A stretch of 64,000 nt of DNA from Gemmatimonadota bacterium (GTDB taxonomy: Bacteria > Gemmatimonadota > Gemmatimonadetes > Longimicrobiales > Gaopeijiaceae). Location: positions 62,001 to 126,000 of the forward strand of contig JAURER010000002.1 of the NCBI GenBank assembly GCA_030827315.1. Reading direction: 5' to 3'. Numbering within the stretch: the stretch's first letter is position 1; each line of letters begins with the position of its first letter. The notes below the pieces were generated by a model, which was not told the origin of the DNA, did not search any database, and worked only from the letters and a program-made list of their open reading frames with translations. Position numbers and translations under genes: made by a program. Positions 36,399 to 44,857 of this stretch are shown one piece after another.

Positions 36399-37400
36399 TC
36401 ACGGAGTATCGTCCGCGCCGGCGGGACAGCCCGAAGGATCCTGGACGAGGGCGAGCGCGTTCACGACGGCGCGCTCGCCCTCCGCGTCGGAAGGGCGATT
36501 GCGTGTGATGCCCTCCACGACCAGCACCGAAGAGCCTCCGCCGTCCAGGTTCAACGCCTCGTCGGCGCCCAGCGCCTCGAAGAGAGCGGCGAACTCGGGG
36601 AGCGTCATGCCCATGGAATGAGGCGCCTGCCGGCCGTCCACCACGGCGATCCAGACGATGCCGCTGCGGGAGTCGTAGGCGATCCCGGAGCGAGGATGGC
36701 GGGCCGCCGCGAAGGTCGGCCGCGCGCCGACCTCGAGGTCTCCCACCCGCGCACCGGCGTCGATCAGGTCGGGAAATCCGCCCGCCGCCTCGGTCACCCC
36801 GTCTCCACCGCGCCGGCCAACGATCCAGCCGACTTCGACGCCGTCCGCCCGGGACTGCGCCGGCCCCATCCACGGAGGCGAGCCGGGGCGCCACGCGACC
36901 GCCGGCCGATCGGCGGCGGATCGCACCGTCCCATCCACGATCTCCACGCCCACCGCGCTCCCTTCCGGCGTGAAGAAGTCCGCGTTGACCGCGGCGACAA
37001 CGCGCTCGGCGGATCGCCGCACCATCCCCGAGACCGTCTCTCGCCCGGCCCCGCCGCCGGGGGCCTCCCGTGCCTTCGCTCGCAGCACGGAGAGGCCTAG
37101 GTCGCATCGACCCGGCAGCTCCGCCTGCACCAGATGGACCGCCCACGGCCCCCCCGGCGACCACAGGTACCGGTAGACGACCCCGGGGTGCAGCTCGAGC
37201 TGGCGGACGGTGTCGGGGCGCAACAGCGCCAGGGCCTCCGTCGGCAGCGTCAGGTCGAGCGCCCAGGGCACGTCGGGCGGCGAACACGCGAGCGTCAGGA
37301 CAGCGAAGCCCAACACGCAGCGTGCACGGCGGGAGGACGTCCGGAACGGATGCCGGCGGCGGGAGGTGCGCGCTGCCCCGGGTGTGTCGGGTCCCGCCAC
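36399..37400 (-). CDS. Lipoprotein with phosphodiester glycosidase (NAGPA/DUF2233) domain
   Basis: About 333 residues. A basic N-terminus is followed by GFAVLTLAC, a lipobox, so the mature protein is lipid-anchored. The domain resembles N-acetylglucosamine-1-phosphodiester alpha-N-acetylglucosaminidase: AAVNADFFTPEGSAVGVEIV, then IAYDSRSGIVWIAVVDGR, SMGMTLPEFAALFEALGA and NLDGGGSSVLVV with the conserved Asp. Bacterial members act on cell-wall or exopolysaccharide phosphodiesters. The GTG start at 37400 is uncertain; a second GTG nearer the lipobox would remove most of the basic stretch. The next gene is divergent, about 100 bp away. Confidence 0.8.
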   Translation of the reverse strand: MAGPDTPGAARTSRRRHPFRTSSRRARCVLGFAVLTLACSPPDVPWALDLTLPTEALALLRPDTVRQLELHPGVVYRYLWSPGGPWAVHLVQAELPGRCDLGLSVLRAKAREAPGGGAGRETVSGMVRRSAERVVAAVNADFFTPEGSAVGVEIVDGTVRSAADRPAVAWRPGSPPWMGPAQSRADGVEVGWIVGRRGGDGVTEAAGGFPDLIDAGARVGDLEVGARPTFAAARHPRSGIAYDSRSGIVWIAVVDGRQAPHSMGMTLPEFAALFEALGADEALNLDGGGSSVLVVEGITRNRPSDAEGERAVVNALALVQDPSGCPAGADDTP

Positions 37401-37499
37401 CCCTGCTATGTTCCGGAGTGACCAATCCCGGTCCCGGTAGGCCGGGTCCACCGCGACGCCGGCCGTGCACCTTCCTCGGCCCCGAACCGACCGCCGCCC

Positions 37500-38009
37500 T
37501 TGAAGAACACCGCGGCCTTCCTGGCCCTCTTCCTCGTCCTTGCCCCCATCGCACCGGTCCCGCTCGCGTCCCAGACGCCGGGCCCGGACGCCGGAGAGGG
37601 GGTTCGTTTCGGCATCTCGCTGGGCGGCGTGAGCACGGTGGGGCTCACCGTGGAGTTCTATCGTGACGCGCGGAGCGTCGATGTCACGCTCGGAACGTGG
37701 AGCTTCCGGGACGCGAGCCTGTCGTCGACGGTCCGGCAGTATTTCGGAGGGGCCGCGGCCCGCCCCGTGGTCGGGCTGGGTCTCTGGCTCGTCGGTTCGC
37801 GCGCCGCGCAGGACGAACGGGTGGGGTGGGCGCTCACGCTGCGCGCACCCGTGGGCCTCGACTGGGAGGTCTCGGAGCCGCACGCGGCCGGGCTGTTCGT
37901 CAACGTGAACCGCGGCCTCTGGGTTCGACGCTCCGACCCGGCGGACCGCCTGCCCATGAACCGGCGCCTCGTCCCCCTCCCCGAGCTGTACTACCGCTAC
38001 GCCCGCTGA
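37500..38009 (+). CDS. Exported protein of unknown function
   Basis: A 169-residue protein. From the TTG at 37500 it opens with a clean signal peptide (MKNTAAFLALFLVLAPIAPV, cleavage near ASQ). The mature part alternates hydrophobic and polar residues (VGLTVEFYRDARSVDVTLGT, GWALTLRAPVGLDW) and ends in an aromatic strand (LPELYYRYAR), as small outer-membrane barrels do. No family recognised. It has no visible ribosome binding site. It converges with the small membrane-protein gene that follows thrC, with 11 bp between them. Confidence 0.7.
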   Translation: MKNTAAFLALFLVLAPIAPVPLASQTPGPDAGEGVRFGISLGGVSTVGLTVEFYRDARSVDVTLGTWSFRDASLSSTVRQYFGGAAARPVVGLGLWLVGSRAAQDERVGWALTLRAPVGLDWEVSEPHAAGLFVNVNRGLWVRRSDPADRLPMNRRLVPLPELYYRYAR

Positions 38010-38020
38010 ACCGAGTCGGC

Positions 38021-38272
38021 TCACCACTCGCTCTGCGGCTCGTCCCAGCTCTCGGACCAGAATCGCTCCTCCTCGTCTTCGATCGTATCGAGATCGAGCG
38101 GGTCGTCGTTGTCGACGCGAACCGCTCCGTGCTCGATGATCTGCGCGATGAGGGCATCGTCCACCATCGGGACGGGTCGGCAGGTCCGGCGCCTTCGGGC
38201 GTGCACCGTCACGCCCGCCGCGACGGCGAGGAGCGCGAAACCGGCGCCGAACACGATCCAGAAGAACGCCAT
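38021..38272 (-). CDS. Small single-pass membrane protein
   Basis: An 83-residue protein: one N-terminal membrane helix (FFWIVFGAGFALLAVAAGV), an Arg-rich turn (HARRRRTCR) and a very acidic tail (DNDDPLDLDTIEDEEERFW). The charge pattern suggests the tail is cytoplasmic. No family recognised. It starts 7 bp after thrC on the same strand, so it is probably cotranscribed. Confidence 0.65.
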   Translation of the reverse strand: MAFFWIVFGAGFALLAVAAGVTVHARRRRTCRPVPMVDDALIAQIIEHGAVRVDNDDPLDLDTIEDEEERFWSESWDEPQSEW

Positions 38273-38279
38273 CTGCGGC

Positions 38280-39467
38280 TCAGTCGATGGGGGTCATGCC
38301 CACATACTTGAGTCCGCTGCCCGTGTTGAACAGCACCACCTCGTCGTCCGGCGAGATGAGGCCCTTGTCCATGAGCATCGGAACGGCCGCGGCCACGGCA
38401 CCGCCCTCGGGAGCCGCGAAGATCCCGGTGTCTTTGCCGATCTTCGCCACCCACTCCGCCATGAGGTGGTCGGGCACCGCCGCCGCGCCACCACCCGATT
38501 CGCGCAGGGCCCGCAGGATCAGGAAGTCGCCGACCGCACCGGGCACGCGCAGGCCCGAGGCATAGGTCGTCGCACCCTGCCACATCTCCGCGTGGTCGAC
38601 GCCCTGCTCCCAGGCGCGTACCATCGGAGCACAACCCGCGGCCTGAACCGTGAACATCTTGGGTCGCTCCGAGCCGATCCAACCCAGACGCTCCATCTCG
38701 TCGAAAGCCTTCCACATGCCGATGAGTCCGGTACCGCCTCCGGTGGGATAGACGATCGCGTCCGGGAGGCGCCCGCCGAGCTGCTCGGCGAGCTCGTACC
38801 CCATCGTCTTCTTTCCCTCCACCCGGTAGGGCTCCTTGAGCGTGGAGAGGTCGAACCACCCGTGCTGTTCCACGCCCTGGCGCACCACACGTCCACAGTC
38901 GCTGATGAGCCCGTCGAGGAGCTGTACGTCGGCGCCGAGGGCACGCATCTCCTCGAGGATCGGCGCGGGCGTGTCGGTGGGTACCACCACGTGCACAGGA
39001 AGACCGGCCGCGGCACCGTACGCCGCCGCCGCGCTTCCGGCGTTGCCCGCCGACGGGATGGCGAGCGCTTCGGCGCCGAGCTCGAACGCCCGTGAGACGG
39101 CGAGACACAGACCCCGCGCCTTGAAGCTCCCCGTCGGATTCTGCCCCTCGTCCTTGATCCACAGCTTCCGGACCCCGAGGCGGGTCGCCGTGCGCGGCGC
39201 GTCGATCATGGGGGTCCACCCCTCGCCGAGCGCGATGCGGGCCTTGGGGTCGCGGACGGGAAGCACCTCAGCATACCGCCACAGGTCCGCCCGTCGGTTG
39301 GCGACGTCCGCCATCGCGAAACCAGGACGGACCGCGTCGAGATCGTAGCGAGCGAAGAGGGGTTTGCCGGCCGGCGACAGGCCGATCAGCTGTTCACTGT
39401 CGAAGTGCTCGCCGGTCGCGGTGCACTCGAGATGGGTCGCGCCGGCCATCCGGTCCGTATCGTTCAT
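38280..39467 (-). CDS. thrC: Threonine synthase
   Basis: A 395-residue PLP enzyme that converts O-phosphohomoserine to threonine. The PLP lysine lies in NPTGSFKARG, the substrate loop in PSAGNAGSAAAAYG, and the phosphate-binding loop in PTGGGTGLIG. The N-terminal LECTATGEHFDSEQ resembles the threonine-synthase zinc-like start, though only one Cys is kept. The ATG at 39467 overlaps the stop of the upstream ABC permease (ATGA), which settles the start against a longer frame. The upstream genes have no metabolic link to threonine. Confidence 0.92.
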   Translation of the reverse strand: MNDTDRMAGATHLECTATGEHFDSEQLIGLSPAGKPLFARYDLDAVRPGFAMADVANRRADLWRYAEVLPVRDPKARIALGEGWTPMIDAPRTATRLGVRKLWIKDEGQNPTGSFKARGLCLAVSRAFELGAEALAIPSAGNAGSAAAAYGAAAGLPVHVVVPTDTPAPILEEMRALGADVQLLDGLISDCGRVVRQGVEQHGWFDLSTLKEPYRVEGKKTMGYELAEQLGGRLPDAIVYPTGGGTGLIGMWKAFDEMERLGWIGSERPKMFTVQAAGCAPMVRAWEQGVDHAEMWQGATTYASGLRVPGAVGDFLILRALRESGGGAAAVPDHLMAEWVAKIGKDTGIFAAPEGGAVAAAVPMLMDKGLISPDDEVVLFNTGSGLKYVGMTPID

Positions 39468-41503
39468 GGGTCGTGGGACGAGTTTGAGGTGTCGGCACCC
39501 GCGGCGGCCGCGGGGCGTTGCAGGACCCGCGCTCCCGCCCACACCAGGACCGCCGCGACCGGCACGAGCCAGAGAGGTGGAGGAGCCTCGGGATCAGAAA
39601 AGTACTCCCTAACTCCCGGCGTGGAAGCCAGGACGACGATGGCTCCGTTGTTCAGGAAGTGCATCAGCACACCGACCCAGATCGATCCGGTCCGCAGGAC
39701 GGCCCACGCGATGACCATTCCCAGGGTCGCGGCCGGCAGGAAACGGATCACCGTCTCGAACGAGAGGTGGAACAGGCCGAAGACGACGCCGTTCAGCACG
39801 ACCCGTCGCCACGGCTCCGCCTCGCCCGTGCCGCCGAGCAGGACGCCGCGGAAAACGGCCTCCTCGCACAGCGCGGGCGTCACGGCGAGAAGTAGGAGCA
39901 GCCACGCGAGGCGACCGGCGGAGTCCGCGGTGACCAGCTGCTCCAGCCCCTCCAGCATCTCCCACGGAACGGGCAGCACGAAGGTCTGAAGCCACCCCAG
40001 CACCCACACGAGCGGCATCGCGCCGGCAATCAGGATCATGCCTCCGGCGACCCCGGTCCGCGTGGGTCGGCGCAGCGAGAGGGTGCGCACCGGATCGAAG
40101 CCGCCGAACACCACGAACGCGACGGCCGGCGTAAGCAGCAGGAGCCACTCGGCCGCCAGGAGCCCGGATTCGCCGAGCGAGACCTGGAGGCGGATGCCCA
40201 CCCAGAAAAAGGCGACGGCCACGAAAGAGACGAACAGCAGCACCGCGGAGGACGAGGGGACGCCCAGAGCCCCGCGACGGGCCCGAAGCCATGCGAGCGG
40301 TCCCACGGCCCGCGCGTCGACTTCCGCCTCCCCTCCTCCGAAGAGGACCCGCTCGTTCCCGAACGCCCGGGCGGCGAATGCGAGCGCCGCGAGCGCGTAG
40401 AGCGTGGTGGAGACGAGCACGAGGGCGCCCAGGGCGGCGTCCGCCTCGCCGGTCATGAGGTCGCGGAAGAAGAAGGCGACCCCGGCCACGGGCGTGAGCG
40501 CGAGCCCCGGGCCGAAGTCGATGCCGGGAAAGGCGGGAAGCATCGCCGGCACCAGCACGACCATGTAGACGGGAGTGAGCGCGTTCTGCGCTTCCTTGAA
40601 CGACGACGCCCCGACGGCGATCCCCAGGAAGACCGCACCGAAGAGCACCGCAAGCGGTACCAGCGTGACGAAGATCGCGAGCACCGCGCTCCACGGGAGC
40701 GACACCTCGAGCCCGATGGCGGCGGTGAGCTGGAGCGCTCCCGTCTGGAAGGTGAGAATCATGCTGCCGAGATTCAGGCCGGCGGCGATGACCCCGATGA
40801 GGGCGACCGTCACGAACTTCCCCGCGACGACCGCCCGCGGGGGGACGGGGGCGGTCAGCAGTGTCTCCAGCGTTCCCCGCTCCTTTTCTCCCGCCGCCAG
40901 ATCGATGGCCGGATAGAAGGCGCCGAGGAGCGTGATCACCACGAGCAGGAGCGGCAGGATTCGGCCGAGCGCGTAGCCGCCCACTTCGTCCGGGCGCGCG
41001 ATCGAAGAATCCGCGATCGCGACTGGTTCGGCGAATGTCCGGGGCAGCCCCCGCGCGTCGAGCCGGTCCCCCAGTGCCGAGTCGCCCCACGCCCGCAACG
41101 CCGCAGTCAGCTCCCCCCGCGCGCGGTTCGAGCGATCCGAAGCCGCGTCGTAGAGCAGGGTGACCGGCCGCGTACCGTCGCCCGGCTCCTCCTCACCGAG
41201 GAGGGCGACCGCACCCACCGAGTCCGCGCGGACCGCCGCCTCGGGATCCTCGCCGATCTCGACCAGCCGCAGGCCGTCCTCGCGCTCCAGGATCTCGATC
41301 AGCGCCGGCGCCGACTGCCCGACCACCGCCACCGGCGCGGGCTCGGCCTCGAGGTTGCGCTGCCCGAAGAGAAGCAGCTGTTCCATGACGATCAGCAGGA
41401 CCGGATAGAGCAGGACGGGGATGACGACCATCATCAGGAGCGTGCGCCGGTCCCGCAGCGTCTCGCGGAGCTCCTTCGCCGCCACGACGCGCCACGCGCT
41501 CAT
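39464..41503 (-). CDS. NatB-like ABC permease fused to a CPBP intramembrane protease domain
   Basis: A 679-residue membrane protein with two parts. Residues ~1-400 resemble NatB/ABC-2 permeases: a first helix after KELRETLRDRRTLLMMVVIP, a ~140-residue extracytoplasmic domain, then five to six helices beginning at AAGEKERGTLETLL. Residues ~430-660 are a CPBP (Abi/Rce1-type) glutamic protease: EEAVFR (E547-E548), FGLFH (575-579) and HFLNN (615-619) are all intact. NatAB exports Na+; other relatives export peptides, and a linked protease could process or protect against a substrate (inference). Its ATG overlaps natA (ATGA). Confidence 0.88.
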   Translation of the reverse strand: MSAWRVVAAKELRETLRDRRTLLMMVVIPVLLYPVLLIVMEQLLLFGQRNLEAEPAPVAVVGQSAPALIEILEREDGLRLVEIGEDPEAAVRADSVGAVALLGEEEPGDGTRPVTLLYDAASDRSNRARGELTAALRAWGDSALGDRLDARGLPRTFAEPVAIADSSIARPDEVGGYALGRILPLLLVVITLLGAFYPAIDLAAGEKERGTLETLLTAPVPPRAVVAGKFVTVALIGVIAAGLNLGSMILTFQTGALQLTAAIGLEVSLPWSAVLAIFVTLVPLAVLFGAVFLGIAVGASSFKEAQNALTPVYMVVLVPAMLPAFPGIDFGPGLALTPVAGVAFFFRDLMTGEADAALGALVLVSTTLYALAALAFAARAFGNERVLFGGGEAEVDARAVGPLAWLRARRGALGVPSSSAVLLFVSFVAVAFFWVGIRLQVSLGESGLLAAEWLLLLTPAVAFVVFGGFDPVRTLSLRRPTRTGVAGGMILIAGAMPLVWVLGWLQTFVLPVPWEMLEGLEQLVTADSAGRLAWLLLLLAVTPALCEEAVFRGVLLGGTGEAEPWRRVVLNGVVFGLFHLSFETVIRFLPAATLGMVIAWAVLRTGSIWVGVLMHFLNNGAIVVLASTPGVREYFSDPEAPPPLWLVPVAAVLVWAGARVLQRPAAAAGADTSNSSHDP

Positions 41504-42228
41504 CGGTCCGCAGCTCCGGCCACGAGCGCGAGGAACGCGCGCGCCAGATTCGGGGCGCCGGTGCGCTGCATGAGCTGCTCCGCCGTGCCTTCGGCCACGA
41601 GGACACCCCCGCCGAGCACCCCGACGCGGTCGGCGAGCAGGTCCACCTCCTCCATCTGGTGGGTCGAAAAGAGGATCGCCTTGCCCGCCGCCCGCTCCCG
41701 GGCGATGAAGTCGTAGATCGTGCGCCCGCTCAGGATGTCGAGCCCCAGCGTCGGCTCGTCCAGGATCAGCGCCGGCGGGTCGTGGACGAGCGCGCGCGCC
41801 AGCGACACGCGCTGACGCTGCCCCGTCGACAGGCGCCCACACAGGCGATCCGCGAACCCGCGGATTCCAAACAGATCCACCAGATCGTCCACCCTGCCGG
41901 AAAGTCGCGCCTCATCCATCCCGTGCAGTCGCCCGAAGTAGGTGATCAGTTCCCGGGCGCTCAGCCGTTCATAGAGTCCCATGGACGCGGCCAGAAACGC
42001 CAGGTTGCGTCGGGCGCCCACAGGGTCGGCCGTGACGTCCACGCCCGCCACGCTGGCCGTGCCCGCCGAGGGGTGCAGGAGCGTGGCGAGGCAGCGCAGG
42101 GCGGTGGTCTTCCCCGCCCCGTTCGGACCGAGCAGCGCGTATACCTCTCCGGGCCGAACCTCGAGCGACAGTTCCCGGACCGCGGTCAGCGGGCCGTAGC
42201 GCTTGGTGAGGCTCGAAAAGCGGATCAT
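41500..42228 (-). CDS. ABC exporter ATPase (NatA-like)
   Basis: A 242-residue ATPase for the permease-protease fusion downstream, whose gene overlaps its stop. Walker A is GPNGAGKTT (~34), the signature reads LSTGQRQRVSLARAL (Thr replaces the usual Gly of LSGGQ), Walker B is ALILDEPTLGLD, followed by the H-loop STHQMEE. The overall pattern KRYGPLTAVRELSLEVRPGE and ASMGLYERLSARE is that of NatA/DrrA-type exporters. It heads the unit natA-like, permease-CPBP, thrC, small membrane protein. Confidence 0.93.
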   Translation of the reverse strand: MIRFSSLTKRYGPLTAVRELSLEVRPGEVYALLGPNGAGKTTALRCLATLLHPSAGTASVAGVDVTADPVGARRNLAFLAASMGLYERLSARELITYFGRLHGMDEARLSGRVDDLVDLFGIRGFADRLCGRLSTGQRQRVSLARALVHDPPALILDEPTLGLDILSGRTIYDFIARERAAGKAILFSTHQMEEVDLLADRVGVLGGGVLVAEGTAEQLMQRTGAPNLARAFLALVAGAADR

Positions 42229-42402
42229 GGGGATCGGTGTCGGGGAGCGTCTCGGCGGCCCGGCAAGCTACCGGATGCGGCGGAGCGCGGCGACCGGGTC
42301 AGCCCGTCCCGAACCCGGGCAACGGCCCCGGGTAGCTCACGTGGACACGACACCCGGTGGGCGAGCAACCCTTCTCGCGTGCCCGGCATCGAAACGATTG
42401 GT

Positions 42403-42975
42403 ATGAACTCGACGGATTCCGGATTCTCGGAGCGGGAACTGATCCGCCTCGCGGCGGACGGAGACGCGCGCGCCATTCGGTCGCTTTACGACCGGTACGC
42501 TCCGCGCGTCTACGCGGTCGTCCGTCGGATCGCGGGCGACGAGGACCTCGCGCAGGACTATGCCCAGGAGGCATGGATCCGCGCGATCCGGGCCCTGCCC
42601 ACCTTCCGCGGCGATTCACGTTTTTCCACGTGGCTGCACAGGATCGCGGTGAACGCGGCCCTCCAGGCGCTGCGCCGCCGGGACACGCGAACGAAGCGCG
42701 AGGCGCCGTTTCCGGACGACGTCGCCATCGCGCCGGTGCACAGGGACTCGCTGCTGCGCCGAAGGCTCGAGCAGGCCCTCGACGGCCTTCCGGAAGGGAT
42801 GCGGCAGGTGCTGATCCTCCACGACGTGGAGGGCTACACGCACGAAGAGATCGGAGAGGTGCTCGGCGTCACGGCCGGGACCTCCAAGTCACAGCTTTTC
42901 AAGGCTCGGTCCAAGATGCGGGCGACGCTCGCGGACCTGGACGGAGCCGCGCACGAACATGGAGCCGAAGCATGA
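42403..42975 (+). CDS. ECF-type RNA polymerase sigma factor
   Basis: A 190-residue sigma factor with region 2 (LYDRYAPRVYAVVRRIAGDE and DYAQEAWIRAIRALPTFRGD) and region 4 (LPEGMRQVLILHDVEGYTHE then EIGEVLGVTAGTSKSQLFKA). The linker is short and there is no C-terminal extension. Its last codon overlaps the anti-sigma gene (ATGA), giving a sigma, anti-sigma, PDZ-protein operon. The gene is divergent from the natA-like gene across 174 bp that hold the promoters of both; I see no clear ECF autoregulatory motif there. Confidence 0.93.
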   Translation: MNSTDSGFSERELIRLAADGDARAIRSLYDRYAPRVYAVVRRIAGDEDLAQDYAQEAWIRAIRALPTFRGDSRFSTWLHRIAVNAALQALRRRDTRTKREAPFPDDVAIAPVHRDSLLRRRLEQALDGLPEGMRQVLILHDVEGYTHEEIGEVLGVTAGTSKSQLFKARSKMRATLADLDGAAHEHGAEA

Positions 42976-43619
42976 AGCACCTGAGCCTGGAGACCCTGGC
43001 CCGCCTGGTGGACGAGGCGCCCGACGCAGACGAGCGAGCACATCTCGAGCGCTGCCCGGCGTGCGCAGGTGAGCTCGAGGGGCTGCGCGACCAGACCGCC
43101 GCCCTGGGCTCCCTCCCGGAGATCCTCCCGCCCCGGGGCGACTGGCGGATTCTCGAGGCGAGGCTCCGGTCGGAGGGGCTGGTCCGCGATCCGGGCGTCT
43201 TCCAGCGACTGGGGCTCGCCCAGACGCCGCCCTGGATGAAGGCGGCCGCAGTCGTCCTTCTCTTCCTCGCCGGCTCGGGCACGGGCTCGGCGCTCACGCT
43301 ACGTGCCGCGGGGCTGCGCGCCGACGTCGGTGCGGCAGCGACGGTGGACGAGGCTGCGTCGGCACTCCGGGCGGCGGAGCGGGACTACGTGACGGCGGTG
43401 TCCCGCTACCGGGAGCTGCTGGCCCTCGAAGGTGGCGAGGTGACCGGGGCCGATCCCGTGAGCCGGTACGCCGCGCTGGAGCACCTGGTCACGGTGAGCC
43501 AGGCCGCCGTGCGGCAGGCGCCCGGCGATCCGTTCCTTAACGGATTCCTGGCCTCCGCGATGGCCGAACGGGATGCAGCGGCCCGCATGGTGTCCGTCGG
43601 CCGCGACAACTGGTTCTGA
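42972..43619 (+). CDS. Membrane anti-sigma factor with zinc-finger N-terminus
   Basis: A 215-residue single-pass protein. The N-terminus has HLERCPACAGEL (H24, C28, C31), the ZAS-type zinc motif that holds ECF sigma factors. A membrane segment follows at ~88-110 (KAAAVVLLFLAGSGTGSAL) and a helical periplasmic domain of ~105 residues (ASALRAAERDYVTAVSRYRE). It should keep the sigma factor encoded just upstream inactive until an envelope signal. Its stop overlaps the next gene (TGATG). Confidence 0.88.
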   Translation: MKHLSLETLARLVDEAPDADERAHLERCPACAGELEGLRDQTAALGSLPEILPPRGDWRILEARLRSEGLVRDPGVFQRLGLAQTPPWMKAAAVVLLFLAGSGTGSALTLRAAGLRADVGAAATVDEAASALRAAERDYVTAVSRYRELLALEGGEVTGADPVSRYAALEHLVTVSQAAVRQAPGDPFLNGFLASAMAERDAAARMVSVGRDNWF

Positions 43620-44845
43620 TGTCGACCAGGACCACGGTGATGCGCCCGGCTCTCCTCGTTCTTCTCTGCCTGTCGGGCGTATGGGGCCTCCCTGCCACCG
43701 CCCAGGCCCAGCTCCGCGGCGGCGAGCCCGACGGATTCGGATGGATCGGGATCTCCTTCGAGGTCGAGGCCGACCGCTGGGGACGCGCGCACTCCGTCAT
43801 GGTCACGGACGTGATGGCCGGCAGCCCCGCCCGTGATGCAGGTGTCCGGCCCGGAGACCGCCTCCTCGCGGTGAACGAATTCGACACCCCGGGCGAACTC
43901 GAGCAGCTGGCGGAACGGCTGCGCCTGCGCGTGGGGGACCGCGTCGTCATGGAAATCGAGCGCGCGGGCGAGCGGCGGCGACTGCAGCTGACGGCGACGC
44001 AGCGACCCGACGACGCGCGGCTCGGTCGCCGCGTCGAGGTCGCGTGGGCCGAGGGCGACCCGGTCGAGGCCTGGGTCCGATCGATGGACTCCCTCCGCGT
44101 CGAGATCGTCCGCGAGGGCGGTGGAACCGTGCAGGTCAGGGCGATGTCCCCGGGTCGCCCCGAACGCCTGACGGTCGTCGGCGCGGACGGACCCGGGTCC
44201 GTCCGCGCGCCCTTCGAGTTCTTCGTCTTCCGCGGCGAGGCGTACGACTCCCTGCGCGCCGAGATGGTGGAGCTCAACCGGACGATGGAAGAGCTGCGGC
44301 AGCGGGTGGCACGGCGGGGTGCCGAACTGGCGCGCGGCGGGCAGCCGGATCGGTCGACGCTGGTGGGCGACGAGGAAGTACGGCGTCTCTCGCAGCTGAT
44401 CGACCAGGCGGCGCTCCGATCCGCCGCGCTCGAGGTAGCCATGGCCGAGGACGCGCGCCGGACGGCGGGTCTGGAACAGGCGGTCCGTCCCACGACACCG
44501 ATCTCGGCCCGAGGCCGGGAGTCCGGGACCGGGGTCGAGGCCTTCTCACCTCTTACGCCCTATCTGCTGGGTCGCAACCGTGTGGCCGGGGCGGAGGTCG
44601 TGGCTCTCCGGCCGGAGCTGGCCGACTACTTCTCCGTGGCGTCCGGCGTGCTCGTGGTGGATGTCGCGCCCGGCACGCCGGCCGCACTGGCGGGACTGGT
44701 TCCCGGGGACGTCGTCACGCGGATCGACGAGATGGATATCCGCACGGTGGACGCCCTGCGTCTGGGCGTCTCCGGGGCCGAGGGCCCGGTCGCACTGACC
44801 CTGACCCGAAAGGGCGCGACCCTGCAGCTTCTTCTTTCGCGCTGA
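43619..44845 (+). CDS. Periplasmic protein with two PDZ domains
   Basis: A 408-residue exported protein. The signal peptide ends near TAQAQ. PDZ 1 is at ~38-128 (GWIGISFEVEAD, SPARDAGVRPGDRLLAVN) and PDZ 2 at ~320-400 (SGVLVVDVAPGTPAALAGLV, GDVVTRIDEMD). Between them lies a helical, Glu/Arg-rich region (~205-275, MVELNRTMEELRQRVARRG). No protease catalytic triad is present. In the sigma/anti-sigma operon it could bind unfolded C-termini and report them to the anti-sigma factor, as PDZ domains do in the sigma-E pathway (inference). It converges with the efflux operon. Confidence 0.85.
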   Translation: MSTRTTVMRPALLVLLCLSGVWGLPATAQAQLRGGEPDGFGWIGISFEVEADRWGRAHSVMVTDVMAGSPARDAGVRPGDRLLAVNEFDTPGELEQLAERLRLRVGDRVVMEIERAGERRRLQLTATQRPDDARLGRRVEVAWAEGDPVEAWVRSMDSLRVEIVREGGGTVQVRAMSPGRPERLTVVGADGPGSVRAPFEFFVFRGEAYDSLRAEMVELNRTMEELRQRVARRGAELARGGQPDRSTLVGDEEVRRLSQLIDQAALRSAALEVAMAEDARRTAGLEQAVRPTTPISARGRESGTGVEAFSPLTPYLLGRNRVAGAEVVALRPELADYFSVASGVLVVDVAPGTPAALAGLVPGDVVTRIDEMDIRTVDALRLGVSGAEGPVALTLTRKGATLQLLLSR

Positions 44846-44857
44846 CGCGCCCTCGCG

